Below are positions 34,106 to 43,215 of a stretch of 64,000 nt of DNA, in pieces. The first letter of the stretch is position 1; each line of letters starts with the position of its first letter. The notes beneath the pieces were generated by a model. The model saw only the letters and a list, made by a program, of their open reading frames with translations, had not been told where the DNA came from and made no database searches. A program made the position numbers and the translations under genes. Origin of the DNA: Nitrospira sp. UBA6493 (GTDB lineage: Bacteria; Nitrospirota; Nitrospiria; Nitrospirales; Nitrospiraceae). The stretch spans positions 70,445 through 134,444 of the forward strand of contig DJMJ01000041.1 in the NCBI GenBank assembly GCA_002435325.1, given 5' to 3'.

Positions 34106-36380
34106 CGTCTATCCGGTGCAGGACGGCATGGCAGTCTGGCTCCTCGGTCAGGACGGAACTCGTCACCGCCTCCTCGACCCCTTCGTGCCGACCTGCTATC
34201 TGGCCGCGCCTGCCACGCTGCTCGATCAAATTACGCGCTGGCTCTGCCGAGCCTCCTGCCGAATCGACCGGTGCATCGTCGAACGATACGAGCTCGGCGC
34301 CCTCCGTCCCCTGCACGTGCTGGAAATCGCCATCCACTCGCCCGCGCAGTTCGCCCCTCTCACTCGCCGGCTGATCGAGGCCTTCCCTGACGCGCAGTTC
34401 TTTCACGTCGATGTATCTCTGCCGCAACGCTACTTCTACGACCGCCAGCTCTTCCCCCTGGCCTCTTGCGAGGCCGACGTCACAGCGGACGAGCGAATTC
34501 TCGCGATCCAGGCTCTGGAGTCGCCCTGGGACACTGGCTACCTTCTCCCGCCACTCACAATCATGGAACTCTCGCCGGAGAGCGACCCGCCAAACCCGAA
34601 TCACGGAGGACGCGGCGCGCTCATCGTCCGCCTAGACGGCGAGGAGCGGATGCTGGAGGGGGACAATGCCGACGTTGTGCGCCGACTACATCAGCTTCTC
34701 ACTCGGCATGATCCGGATCTGCTCCTCACCGATTGGGGTGACTCCTATCTCCTCCCCCGCCTGATCGCGATGGCCAAGCAGCTGCGGCTGCCGCTCGCGC
34801 TCAACCGCGACGGCGACCGGCCGATCGGATCGAGAAAAGCCCATTCCTATTTTTCCTATAGCCGCATCGTCTCGCATGCCGGAGCCTGCACCCTGTCAGG
34901 ACGGCTCCATCTGGATCGACGGAACTCCTTTGCGCTCGCTGAAACGGGACTCGCCGGCCTGATCGAACAGGCGCGTGTGGCGAAAATCGATCTGCAACAG
35001 ATGGCCCGCACGACCACCGGCACTGGCATCACCTCGATGCAGTTGGAGACCGCCTGCCTGGACGGTGTGCTAATTCCCTATCGCAAGCAGGAGCCGGAAG
35101 CCTTCAAATCCGCGCTCGAATTGCTGCACACAGACCAGGGTGGGTTGGTCTTTGCGCCGATCATCGGCTACCATGAGCAGGTCGGTGAGCTGGATTTCTC
35201 CTCGATGTATCCCTCGATCATGGTGCGCTTCAACGTCTCGCCCGAGACGGTGAATTGCCGCTGCTGCCGCGATGAGCCAACGGCGCGGGTGCCGGAGATC
35301 GGCCACCATACCTGCCGCCATCGGCAGGGATTGGTCCCGCGAACCCTCGCGCCGCTGCTCGACAAACGCGCACGATACAAACGCCTGATGGCGGCGACCT
35401 CCAATGCGGCAGCGCGAGCAACACTCGACCAGCGCCAATCGGCCCTCAAGTGGCTACTGGTCGTGTCGTTCGGCTATCTCGGCTACAAGAATGCCCGCTT
35501 CGGCCGGATCGAAGCGCATGAATCGGTCACAGCCTACAGCCGGGATATCTTGCTGCAGGCAAAAGAGATCGCGGAGCGCCAGGGCTACCGCCTGCTCCAC
35601 GCCATTGTCGATTCGCTCTGGCTGGTGAAACCCGGCGCGGGGCGCGCCGACTATGACGCCCTCGCGCAAGTCATCACGGAGGATACGGGCCTGCCCATCA
35701 ATGTGGAGGGGATCTATCGCTGGATTGGCTTTCTCCCGTCGCGGGTGAATCCCAAGATGCCGGTGCCGAATCAGTTCGTCGGCGTCTTCGAGCATGGGGG
35801 GATGAAGATACGCGGCATCGAGCTCAGACGAAGCGATGCGCCGATGATCGTCAAGCGGGCACAAGCGGAGATGCTGCGCTGCTTGGGCCAGGCCCGCACA
35901 CTGATCGAGTTGCGCGAACTGATCCCCCAGGCCTTGGAGATCGTCCGCACCTATCGGCGCTATCTCCGCGAGGGCCACGCGACCGTTGAGGAACTGGCCA
36001 TCGCGAAATCCCTCTCGAAAGAGCCGCAGGCCTATCGCCACCAAACCCTCTCGATGATTGCCGCGCAGGAACTGCTCGCGCGCGGCATCCCGCTCCAGGC
36101 CGGCGACACGATCCACTACATCATGACGGATGCGCAGGCCGCCTGCCCTCCCGATCGTGTGCGTGCCGTGGCAGGGCTGGACGGCGCCTGGAGCTACGAT
36201 GCGGCGGCCTACGAGACTCTGCTCCGCAAAGCCGCGCTGGCCGTGCTCAGCCCATTGGGTGTGACAATTCGCGATTTACAGGAGGATACAAGACCGGTCA
36301 ACACACCATCGAGCGGAGAACTGCCGCTGAACTTTGGCGGATTGAAAGAAGAAAAGAGGCCGAGAAGGCCGATCCGATGA
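34059..36380 (+). CDS. Divergent family-B DNA polymerase (PolB2-like)
   Basis: 773 residues with the B-family palm: motif A ELDFSSMYPSIM (Asp379), a GHHTCRHRQGLVP segment, motif B around Lys464 with VVSFGYLGY in place of NSxYGYxGY, and motif C LHAIVDSL, which keeps Asp518 but has I-V where D-T is normal. The exonuclease motifs (ExoI E-L-S for D-I-E, ExoII LL for FD) are gone, so proofreading is unlikely. Archaeal PolB2/Dpo2 damage-tolerance polymerases have comparable changes. The TTG at 34059 is preferred because WLLDVYP is a family-typical N-terminus. It is the last operon gene. Confidence 0.75.
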   Translation: MKPACSTTRLRGWLLDVYPVQDGMAVWLLGQDGTRHRLLDPFVPTCYLAAPATLLDQITRWLCRASCRIDRCIVERYELGALRPLHVLEIAIHSPAQFAPLTRRLIEAFPDAQFFHVDVSLPQRYFYDRQLFPLASCEADVTADERILAIQALESPWDTGYLLPPLTIMELSPESDPPNPNHGGRGALIVRLDGEERMLEGDNADVVRRLHQLLTRHDPDLLLTDWGDSYLLPRLIAMAKQLRLPLALNRDGDRPIGSRKAHSYFSYSRIVSHAGACTLSGRLHLDRRNSFALAETGLAGLIEQARVAKIDLQQMARTTTGTGITSMQLETACLDGVLIPYRKQEPEAFKSALELLHTDQGGLVFAPIIGYHEQVGELDFSSMYPSIMVRFNVSPETVNCRCCRDEPTARVPEIGHHTCRHRQGLVPRTLAPLLDKRARYKRLMAATSNAAARATLDQRQSALKWLLVVSFGYLGYKNARFGRIEAHESVTAYSRDILLQAKEIAERQGYRLLHAIVDSLWLVKPGAGRADYDALAQVITEDTGLPINVEGIYRWIGFLPSRVNPKMPVPNQFVGVFEHGGMKIRGIELRRSDAPMIVKRAQAEMLRCLGQARTLIELRELIPQALEIVRTYRRYLREGHATVEELAIAKSLSKEPQAYRHQTLSMIAAQELLARGIPLQAGDTIHYIMTDAQAACPPDRVRAVAGLDGAWSYDAAAYETLLRKAALAVLSPLGVTIRDLQEDTRPVNTPSSGELPLNFGGLKEEKRPRRPIR

Positions 36381-36396
36381 AACGGGACCGGCCTTC
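36364..36396. terminator. Hairpin at the end of the PolB operon
   Basis: Stem GAAGGCCG (36364-36371) / CGGCCTTC (36389-36396) with an inner CCG/CGG pair around the polymerase stop codon. The polypyrimidine run on the minus strand makes it a plausible terminator for the convergent SUMF1-like gene at 36413; on the plus strand the T tract is poor. Confidence 0.5.
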
Positions 36397-36412
36397 GAGC
36401 AATGATTGACGC

Positions 36413-37345
36413 TTACGGATTTACGGTCGTCTGCGCCGGCACATCGCCGTCTTTCACGTCGCGCGCGCACCGGAAGCCGAGCCAGTTCATCGAGGTCTTG
36501 GGATCCGTGCCGTTCCGTTGCGACACGCGTACGCTCGGAGTGCTGTCGATCCAGCCGCCGCCGCGGAAGGCCTTCTGCGTGCCCTTCTCAGGCCCCTTGG
36601 GATTCCGGTCCGGTGCGGTCTTGTAATAGTCTTTGTCATACCAGTCGGCCACCCACTCGGCAACATTGCCGACCATCTGGAAGATGCCGTAGGGGCTCAC
36701 CGCATTGTCATACTTGTACACGGAGATGATCGGGGGATAGAGCAAGAGCCGCTCCGGGCGATCGCGCACCGGGCCAGACAGTCCGCTCCGCCCATAATTC
36801 GACCGCGAGAGACCGGCCATTTCGTTGCCCCAGGGATAAATGCGCGCATCGGCATCGCCCCGCGCGGCCTTTTCCCACTCGGCTTCGGTCGGCAAGCGTT
36901 TCCCGGCCCACGTGCAATACTCGTCGGCTTCGTACCAGGTCACATGCATGATGGGATGCGCCGCCATCGTCTCCTGAAAGTTTCCGCCATCAAACTTCCA
37001 ATCCACTTGCGGCGAGCGGTTCGTGGCCAGGACGAATTTTAAATATTGCACGGCCGTCACTTCATACTTGTCGATCTCGTAGGCATCGAGGTGGACCCGA
37101 CGCTGCGGTGTTTCGACCAGATAGGCATTCCGGTCCGTTTTTTTATCGCTGCCCATCGTGAACGGCCCGGCCGGAATACGAACCATCTCGTCATAGGCCG
37201 GCAGCTTCACCCGTTCGGCGGCGAGTTGTCGTCCTTCGGGGGTCCACTCTTGCTTGACGTCCCCGACATCCATCGCCCGAACCATTCCCCCCATTCCCAA
37301 CAACCCTGCGACGACGGCACCGGCCACGATGTTTGCCCTTCGCAC
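36413..37345 (-). CDS. Exported SUMF1/formylglycine-enzyme-like protein
   Basis: 310 residues. GTG 37345 has AAGGAGG upstream on the coding strand. A signal peptide runs to ~residue 24; then a full SUMF1 fold with 'MVRIPAGPFTMGSDKKTDRNA', 'KRLPTEAEWEKAARG', 'MVGNVAEWVADWYDKDYY', 'KAFRGGGWID' and 'SMNWLGFRCARD'. The activating cysteine pair of true FGE is missing. It differs clearly from the 14581-15411 member but shares its export route. Function is unknown; it is not part of the convergent PolB operon. Confidence 0.85.
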   Translation of the reverse strand: MRRANIVAGAVVAGLLGMGGMVRAMDVGDVKQEWTPEGRQLAAERVKLPAYDEMVRIPAGPFTMGSDKKTDRNAYLVETPQRRVHLDAYEIDKYEVTAVQYLKFVLATNRSPQVDWKFDGGNFQETMAAHPIMHVTWYEADEYCTWAGKRLPTEAEWEKAARGDADARIYPWGNEMAGLSRSNYGRSGLSGPVRDRPERLLLYPPIISVYKYDNAVSPYGIFQMVGNVAEWVADWYDKDYYKTAPDRNPKGPEKGTQKAFRGGGWIDSTPSVRVSQRNGTDPKTSMNWLGFRCARDVKDGDVPAQTTVNP

Positions 37346-37364
37346 GACGACTCCTCCTTGGTGG

Positions 37365-37967
37365 TTACATTCCCGGTTCCTTGACTTCCGTCTCCTTGTT
37401 AAAATCCTCCAGCGGCTGAAAGTTCACCGGAAGGTTGAAGAGGTAGTCCGAGACCGTTCGAAGTTTCACATGCTGGTATTCCACGATCCAGCTGCCGTCC
37501 TTCCTCGCCAGCTTCATCGGAAAATGTATATCGGTTGCTAACCACTGATAGTACACCTCCGTCCGTTCTCCATGTTGAGTCACCACCTCGTACAACACCG
37601 TCGGATGTCCTTCGCGGGTTTCCGTCCCGATCTCCTCCCGCGACACCTCGCCGTCCAATCGTTCCCTGACCATCAAATCCTGATCCGCGTTGTACGGCAT
37701 GGTCTTGAAATGCTTCATCCGCGACAGCAACAGCCACACCACCTGCTTGTCTTTCCGCACGATGCTGACATTCACCGGCCCCATCGAGTGGTGCTCGATG
37801 CGCCACATGTTGTCGCGGTAATAGATGTTGGCTTTGCCCGTGCGGCCGTCGATCTTCGTGATGCGATCGGCGGTAAATTCCAGCCCCCAGGCCTGAGAGC
37901 CGAATCCGATGAGAGACGCAACCATTAAAGCGAACGCCGTTCGAAGCATAGCCGGGCATTTTACCAT
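37365..37967 (-). CDS. LolA-like/DUF4412 exported protein
   Basis: 200 residues with a signal peptide (cleavage near SQAWG) and a LolA-like incomplete beta barrel ('ANIYYRDNMWRIEHH', 'VVWLLLSRMKHFKTMPYNADQDL', 'FPMKLARKDGSWIVEYQHVK'). This fold carries lipoproteins or lipids, but DUF4412 members have unproven roles. The ATG at 37967 could be replaced by ATG 37949 (MLRTAFALM), which gives a shorter signal; neither has a clear ribosome binding site. It is 19 bases upstream of the SUMF1-like gene, so the two are probably one operon. Confidence 0.7.
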   Translation of the reverse strand: MVKCPAMLRTAFALMVASLIGFGSQAWGLEFTADRITKIDGRTGKANIYYRDNMWRIEHHSMGPVNVSIVRKDKQVVWLLLSRMKHFKTMPYNADQDLMVRERLDGEVSREEIGTETREGHPTVLYEVVTQHGERTEVYYQWLATDIHFPMKLARKDGSWIVEYQHVKLRTVSDYLFNLPVNFQPLEDFNKETEVKEPGM

Positions 37968-38008
37968 AAACAGTGTGTTTGGTTGCTAGACGTGCCGTTC
38001 GAGGAAGA

Positions 38009-39007
38009 TCAGAAAGTCAGCACGGCAGCCCCTTGGAACGATCCGGATTTAAGAGCCTGTAGCGCCTGGTTGGCCTGCTCCAATGGGAATCGGACGGTGT
38101 GCGGCTGAATCGGAATGGCGGCCGCCTCGCGCAGCAGATCCAGCCCATCCTGTTTCGTGTTCGCCGTCACACTGCGCAAAACCCGCTCTCCGAACAGGTC
38201 ACGGTCATAATCGAGGATGGGAATCGGCGACATATGGATGCCCGCCAGCGCCAGGGTGCCACCCCGCTCCAATGCGCGCAATGCCGGGGGAACCAGCTCG
38301 CCCGCCGGGGCAAAGATAATCGAGCCGTGCAGCTTGTCTGGCGGCATGTCTTGCGCGCCTCCCACCCACACCGCGCCGAGGGCGCGCGCCAGCGCTTGAT
38401 GCTCGGCCTTCAGAGAGCTCACATAGACTTGACAGTCCCAGTGGCGGGCGATTTGAATCGCGATATGGGCTGAGGCGCCGAAGCCGTAGAGACCGAGCCG
38501 CTGGCCCGGCTTGATCCCGCTCAACCGGAGGGCTCGATAGCCGATGATTCCGGCACAGAGCAGCGGCGCGGCGGCTTCATCAGAAAAGACCGGCGGGATG
38601 GGATAGGCATAGCACGCCGGCACTACCGCATAGTCGGCATACCCGCCATCAACCTGATAGCCGGTGAACCGCGCCCGCAGACAGAGATTTTCTCGCCCGC
38701 TTGCGCAGAATTCACAGGTGCCGCATGTCCCCTGCAGCCAGGCGATGCCGACCCGATCCCCTTCCTTCAGGTCATCGACTCCGGCTCCCAGCTGCGCGAC
38801 GAGACCGACGACTTGATGGCCAGGCACCAGGGGATGCGTTACCCCGGGTAACTCTCCCTCGACGACATGCAGATCGGTGCGGCAAACCCCGCAGACCCGC
38901 ACCTTCACCAACACCTCCCCGGCTCCGGGAACCGGCATCGGCATGTCCCTGAGTTGCAAGGGGTTAGTCGAGACATCCCCGGCACGGTCCAGGACCATCG
39001 CCTTCAT
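38009..39007 (-). CDS. Zinc-dependent alcohol dehydrogenase family
   Basis: 332 residues of medium-chain dehydrogenase: catalytic-zinc 'VCGVCRTDLHVVEGELPGVTHPLVPGHQ', a structural-zinc cysteine cluster 'CGTCEFCASGRENLC', and an NAD(P) loop 'GQRLGLYGFGASAH'. The substrate is unknown; AdhA-like and quinone-oxidoreductase-like branches share the pattern. The ATG at 39007 has GGAG five bases upstream; the frame is open 15 codons further back. A large 14-bp hairpin (39043-39074) separates it from the yceI-like gene upstream. Confidence 0.85.
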   Translation of the reverse strand: MKAMVLDRAGDVSTNPLQLRDMPMPVPGAGEVLVKVRVCGVCRTDLHVVEGELPGVTHPLVPGHQVVGLVAQLGAGVDDLKEGDRVGIAWLQGTCGTCEFCASGRENLCLRARFTGYQVDGGYADYAVVPACYAYPIPPVFSDEAAAPLLCAGIIGYRALRLSGIKPGQRLGLYGFGASAHIAIQIARHWDCQVYVSSLKAEHQALARALGAVWVGGAQDMPPDKLHGSIIFAPAGELVPPALRALERGGTLALAGIHMSPIPILDYDRDLFGERVLRSVTANTKQDGLDLLREAAAIPIQPHTVRFPLEQANQALQALKSGSFQGAAVLTF

Positions 39008-39042
39008 ACGGACTCCAAACATCGTGGGGTTGAACGTGAGCT

Positions 39043-39074
39043 CCGGTCCCACTGCCTCACGGCAGTGGGACCGG
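39043..39074. terminator. Perfect 14-bp hairpin between two genes
   Basis: CCGGTCCCACTGCC, loop TCAC, GGCAGTGGGACCGG. It sits 14 bases beyond the yceI-like stop codon on the minus strand and 36 bases before the dehydrogenase start. There is no clear T run, so it may act as a factor-dependent terminator or mRNA-stabilising stem. Confidence 0.6.
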
Positions 39075-39088
39075 ACGGCAGGAAAACG

Positions 39089-39700
39089 CTATGGCTTCTT
39101 CGCCTTGATGCACTCGATATCGAGCCGGATCTTTACCTCGTCGCCGACCACCAGCCCGCCGCTATCGAGCGTCTTGTTCCAGACCATGCCAAAGTCCTTC
39201 CGGTTCACCTTGCCCTCGGCAGTGAACCCTGCGCGCGTGTTGCCCCAGGGATCCTTGGTGACGCCGTTGAAGGTGCCGACTAAGGCGATCTCTTTGGTTA
39301 CCCCTCGCAAGGTCAAATCGCCCAGCGCGGTGTATCCCTCGTCCGTTTTCTTATAGCTTTTCATTTTATAGGTCATGGTGGGGTATTTTTCGACATCGAA
39401 AAAATCCACATTGCGGAGATGGGCATCACGCTTCTCTTGGGTGGTATTGACCGACGCCGTGCTAATCCTGGCTTCGATTCTTTTGAACTGGTGCGCCTCC
39501 GCATCCATTTCCACCACACCGCTGTAGTCCATGAATTTGCCGGCCGTCATCGAGACCACCATGTGGGCGACGCGAAATTCGATGATGGAATGGTCGGGAT
39601 CCACATCCCATCTCGCCATTTCCGCGCCGGCTCCGACCGGGAACGCGGCCGCCAACACCCCCATCAACAAACCTGTCCCCCAGCTCATTCTGCGACGCAT
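39089..39700 (-). CDS. YceI-family exported protein
   Basis: 203 residues with a signal peptide (to ~residue 28) and the YceI lipocalin-like barrel: 'WDVDPDHSIIEFRVAHMVVS', 'MDYSGVVEMDAE', 'LRNVDFFDVEKYPTMTYKM', and the terminal 'VVGDEVKIRLDIECIKAKK'. The family binds isoprenoid or amphiphilic molecules in the periplasm; its physiological role varies. AGGAGGT lies before ATG 39700. It is transcribed before the alcohol dehydrogenase gene. Confidence 0.85.
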   Translation of the reverse strand: MRRRMSWGTGLLMGVLAAAFPVGAGAEMARWDVDPDHSIIEFRVAHMVVSMTAGKFMDYSGVVEMDAEAHQFKRIEARISTASVNTTQEKRDAHLRNVDFFDVEKYPTMTYKMKSYKKTDEGYTALGDLTLRGVTKEIALVGTFNGVTKDPWGNTRAGFTAEGKVNRKDFGMVWNKTLDSGGLVVGDEVKIRLDIECIKAKKP

Positions 39701-39757
39701 GTGACCTCCTCGCCACCCCTGGTCCAACGGCCTTTTTTACTTATTTCGACCAGGCAT

Positions 39758-40750
39758 TCATTGTTTTGAATTCCCAGCGCCTGCCTCGGACAAGGTCGAC
39801 GATTGAATCGTTACCGATTGCACCTCGCGCGACGAGGCCTTGGCCCCGGTGCGCATTCGCACATGGACATCCACGGCGTCTGGTCCAATCTCATCGGGAA
39901 AGGAAGGAAACGGCTGGGCCTGCACGATCGCATAAATTCCGGCCTCGTCGATGTCACGCGCTCCCGATCCCTTTTCAATTTCAATAAGCTGCGCCCGTCC
40001 GCTCGGATAGAGCCGGAACCGGACCCGTACCGTCTCGCTGGTCGGAGCATGGCGCACATGCCGCACCGCACGGCTCCAATTGCGGCTGACCAGGGTGCTA
40101 ATCTGTTTCCAGTAGGCCCGGCCCTGATCCGGCGTCGGCAATGGCAACAAATCCTCTTCCACCACATGCCCCCCGGACACCGGCACCACATCCGGCTGTT
40201 CCTCATCCGGCGTCAGCTCACCGCCCCCGGTCTTCTCGTGGTTCGGCACGGACATATCCGCCGTGTCCGACACCTCGGCAGCCCCCAACGTGATATAGAC
40301 CACGCGGCGAAGCACCCGCTCGAACTTGTTGTTTTTCAATCGGGCAAACGTGAGTTGCACCCGAGCTGCCTTGGGAGGAACCGACAATTTCCCCAAAGGA
40401 ATCGGCTCCAGCGTCACCGAGCCTTTCATGACCATGGGCGTGTCATCCGGCTCCAGCGTCACCAACTGCCGCTCAAACAGAATCGATTCACAGATAACCA
40501 CGAGCGGCGCGCCACCTTGCGCCACCCCGCCAATGGCAAAGGACAGCTCAACAGGCTTTCCGACCTGAATTTCTCCTGGAGGATCGGCTGTCGTCAGATC
40601 GATTTGAACCCATCGTTTTCCGGATGCCACTGAAGCAGAATCGGGTGGAGAAGCGGCGATAACGTCGCTGGGGAGAGTCGTAATTTGAAGCGCGCACACA
40701 CCCAGAGCACCGGCTACCAGAGAAAGAAGACTGGGCGCAAGACAGCGCAT
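39758..40750 (-). CDS. TonB/TolA C-terminal-domain exported protein
   Basis: 330 residues with a signal peptide, an extracytoplasmic domain (~45-190) and a C-terminal TonB/TolA-type domain ('VRVRFRLYPSGRAQLIEIEKGSGARDIDEAGIYAIVQAQPFPSFPDEI'). Unlike ordinary TonB it has no proline-rich spacer and, apart from the signal, no separate membrane helix. It might be periplasmic and bind outer-membrane or Tol partners rather than transduce ExbBD energy. The ATG at 40750 has AGGA upstream. It is alone on its strand between yceI and tdh. Confidence 0.7.
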   Translation of the reverse strand: MRCLAPSLLSLVAGALGVCALQITTLPSDVIAASPPDSASVASGKRWVQIDLTTADPPGEIQVGKPVELSFAIGGVAQGGAPLVVICESILFERQLVTLEPDDTPMVMKGSVTLEPIPLGKLSVPPKAARVQLTFARLKNNKFERVLRRVVYITLGAAEVSDTADMSVPNHEKTGGGELTPDEEQPDVVPVSGGHVVEEDLLPLPTPDQGRAYWKQISTLVSRNWSRAVRHVRHAPTSETVRVRFRLYPSGRAQLIEIEKGSGARDIDEAGIYAIVQAQPFPSFPDEIGPDAVDVHVRMRTGAKASSREVQSVTIQSSTLSEAGAGNSKQ

Positions 40751-40842
40751 GCTAGCATCCTACTCAGCCTGACCTCCTAGTGCAACCCCGTTCTTCAAGA
40801 ATCGTACGTGCCTCCTCCCTACACTTCGAGTACAATGACGCG

Positions 40843-41877
40843 ATGCGCGCGCTCGTCAAAACCGCTTCCGCGCCGGGCCTGACGGCCATGACCTGCCCGG
40901 ACCCGACTCCGGGGCCCTACGATGCCATCGTTCGGGTGAAAGCCACCTCTCTCTGCGGAACCGATGCTCATATCTACAATTGGGACTCCTGGGCGCACAG
41001 CCGGATTCACCCCCCGCGCATCATCGGCCATGAAATGTGCGGCGAGGTCGTTGCGGTCGGGACCGATGTGACGCTCGTGAAGGTGGGCGATTATGTGGCC
41101 GCTGAATCGCACATTACCTGCGGGCAGTGCTTTCAATGCCGTACCGGCCAAGCACATGTCTGCCGGAACTATCGGATTCTGGGAGTCGATCGCGATGGAT
41201 CATTTGCCGACTACGTCGTCCTGCCCGAAAAAGTACTGTGGCATACCCCGGCGGCGCTGCCACCGGAATTCGCCTCCGTCCAGGAACCGCTCGGCAATGC
41301 GGTAGATGCGGCATTGGCCGAAGACCTCACCGGACATACGGTCTTGATTACAGGCTGCGGTCCAACCGGCCTCTTTTCAGCCGCGGTCGCGCGCACGGCG
41401 GGCGCCGCCACGATCATCGCCTCCGACGTGAGCGCCTATCGACTCAATCTGGCCAAACAGGTAGGCGCGGATTACCTGCTGAACGCCTCAACCGACACAC
41501 CTGCGCAAATGGCCGCCGCTCTCCGCGATATCACGACTGGAGAAGGCGTGGACGCGGCACTGGAAATGTCCGGCAACCCCAGCGCCTTGCATATAGCCTT
41601 CGGCGCGGTCAAGAACGGCGGACGCGTCACACTCTTTGGAATTCCGACCGGCCCGATTGCGTTCGATCTGGCCAACGAGATCATCTTCAAAGGCATCCGC
41701 GTGCATGGCATCACCGGCCGACACCTCTTCAGCACCTGGTATCGCTTGGCCGGCCTGTTCAAAGCCGGACTCAATATCAAGCCGGTCATCACCCATACCT
41801 TTCCGATGAGCGACTACGCTAAAGGCTTTGAGTTGATCAATTCCGGCCAATGCGGCAAAGTAGTATTGTTTCCGTAA
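40843..41877 (+). CDS. tdh: L-threonine 3-dehydrogenase
   Basis: 344 residues (E. coli 341): zinc-binding SLCGTDAHIYNWD and C-x2-C-x2-C-x7-C structural cluster near 'CGQCFQCRTGQAHVC', an NAD loop 'VLITGCGPTGLFSA', and the C-terminal 'GLFKAGLNIKPVITH'. It oxidises threonine to 2-amino-3-ketobutyrate, the substrate of the kbl product encoded next. ATG 40843 gives the family length; a frame 21 codons longer (40780) adds Arg/Ser-rich residues. Confidence 0.9.
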   Translation: MRALVKTASAPGLTAMTCPDPTPGPYDAIVRVKATSLCGTDAHIYNWDSWAHSRIHPPRIIGHEMCGEVVAVGTDVTLVKVGDYVAAESHITCGQCFQCRTGQAHVCRNYRILGVDRDGSFADYVVLPEKVLWHTPAALPPEFASVQEPLGNAVDAALAEDLTGHTVLITGCGPTGLFSAAVARTAGAATIIASDVSAYRLNLAKQVGADYLLNASTDTPAQMAAALRDITTGEGVDAALEMSGNPSALHIAFGAVKNGGRVTLFGIPTGPIAFDLANEIIFKGIRVHGITGRHLFSTWYRLAGLFKAGLNIKPVITHTFPMSDYAKGFELINSGQCGKVVLFP

Positions 41878-41878
41878 G

Positions 41879-41964
41879 AGCTATCAGCGGTCAGCCTTCA
41901 GCAATCAGATAAGGGTTATTTCCCTTCATCTGACAGTTCCTTTCGAAGCTGACGGCTGATGGCT
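41879..41964. repeat. Imperfect inverted repeat between tdh and kbl
   Basis: 17-base arms at 41879-41895 and 41948-41964 match at 15 positions (AGCTATCAGCGGTCAGC and its partner), with a 52-base middle containing a related CAGCAATCAG segment. It can form a long hairpin in the mRNA between the two genes and may tune kbl expression or stop transcription. Confidence 0.5.
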
Positions 41965-41981
41965 ATAGGCTCAAGGGAAAG

Positions 41982-43172
41982 ATGGCCTATAACTCGCTCA
42001 AAAAGATCCTCGTCCAGTCCCTCGCCGAGATCCGCTCAGCCGGCTTGTACAAACACGAGAGACAACTGCTCAGCCCGCAAGGAACCGACATTCGCGTCGC
42101 TCAGGGATCGGTAGTGAACCTCTGCGCGAATAACTATCTGGGACTCGCCAACCACCCGGACATCCGGCAGGCCGCCGCCGACGGACTGAGCCAGCACGGC
42201 TACGGCATGGCCTCGGTGCGGTTCATTTGCGGCACTCAGGATCTGCACAAACGGCTGGAACAGGCAATCAGCGAATTTTTGGGCACTGAGGAGACAATCC
42301 TCTATAGCTCCTGCTTCGATGCGAACGGCGGCCTGTTTGAAGTGTTGCTCGATGAGCAGGATGCGGTCATCAGCGACGCCCTGAATCATGCCAGCGTGAT
42401 CGACGGCATTCGCCTCTGCAAAGCCAAGCGGTTCCGCTACGCCCATGCTGACATAGCGGATCTGGAAGCACGGCTGCAAGAATCCCGATCCTGCCGGTTG
42501 CGCCTCATCGCCACCGACGGAGTATTCTCGATGGATGGAGATCTCGCCAAGCTGGATCAGATCGTGGACCTGGCCGACCGTTACGATGCGGCGGTTATGG
42601 TGGACGACAGCCATGCCACCGGCGTCCTGGGGCCCAATGGTCGAGGGACGCCGGCGCACTTCGGCGTCGCGGAGCATGTCGATATCGTCACCAGCACATT
42701 GGGCAAGAGCCTCGGAGGGGCGGCGGGGGGATTCACATCGGGACGTAGGGAGATCGTCGAGCTGCTCCGTCAGCGATCCCGGCCCTACCTCTTTTCCAAC
42801 GCCTTGCCACCGGTGATCGCATCTGCCGCATTGCGGGCCGTGCAGTTGGTCGTGGAAGGCGACGCGCTCCGCGCACAGTTGCAGAACAACGCCGCCTTCT
42901 TTCGCGCGCAGTTAACCGCCCTCGGATTCCGGCTCGTGCCCGGCACCCACCCGATCATCCCTGTCATGTTGGGTGACGCCGCGCTCGCCACACAAATGGC
43001 CGATCGCCTGCTGCAGGAAGGGATCTATGTGGTGGGGTTCAGTTATCCTGTGGTGCCGAAGGGGCAAGCCCGCATTCGCGTGCAGATGTCGGCGGCGCAC
43101 ACCAGATCCCAGCTGGAGAAAGCTGTTGCGGCCTTTGCCACGGTAGGCCGGGAATTGGGTATCATTGCATGA
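41982..43172 (+). CDS. kbl: Glycine C-acetyltransferase (2-amino-3-ketobutyrate CoA ligase)
   Basis: 396 residues of the alpha-oxoamine synthase family: '[12 protein letters not shown]', '[18 protein letters not shown]', PLP-phosphate and lysine region '[17 protein letters not shown]', and '[10 protein letters not shown]'. With Tdh it cleaves 2-amino-3-ketobutyrate with CoA to glycine and acetyl-CoA, completing threonine breakdown. Close relatives (BioF, ALAS) are disfavoured by the tdh pairing. AAGGGA precedes the ATG. Confidence 0.9.
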   Translation: MAYNSLKKILVQSLAEIRSAGLYKHERQLLSPQGTDIRVAQGSVVNLCANNYLGLANHPDIRQAAADGLSQHGYGMASVRFICGTQDLHKRLEQAISEFLGTEETILYSSCFDANGGLFEVLLDEQDAVISDALNHASVIDGIRLCKAKRFRYAHADIADLEARLQESRSCRLRLIATDGVFSMDGDLAKLDQIVDLADRYDAAVMVDDSHATGVLGPNGRGTPAHFGVAEHVDIVTSTLGKSLGGAAGGFTSGRREIVELLRQRSRPYLFSNALPPVIASAALRAVQLVVEGDALRAQLQNNAAFFRAQLTALGFRLVPGTHPIIPVMLGDAALATQMADRLLQEGIYVVGFSYPVVPKGQARIRVQMSAAHTRSQLEKAVAAFATVGRELGIIA

Positions 43173-43215
43173 CCCCCAGCCCCCCCCTCTCGCTCCTAGC
43201 CACGCGCCATCTCGT

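Noticed and set aside
36518..37042. 174-codon plus-strand open frame opposite the SUMF1-like gene
   Set aside because: Antisense shadow with no domain pattern; the minus-strand protein has a signal peptide and full SUMF1 motifs.
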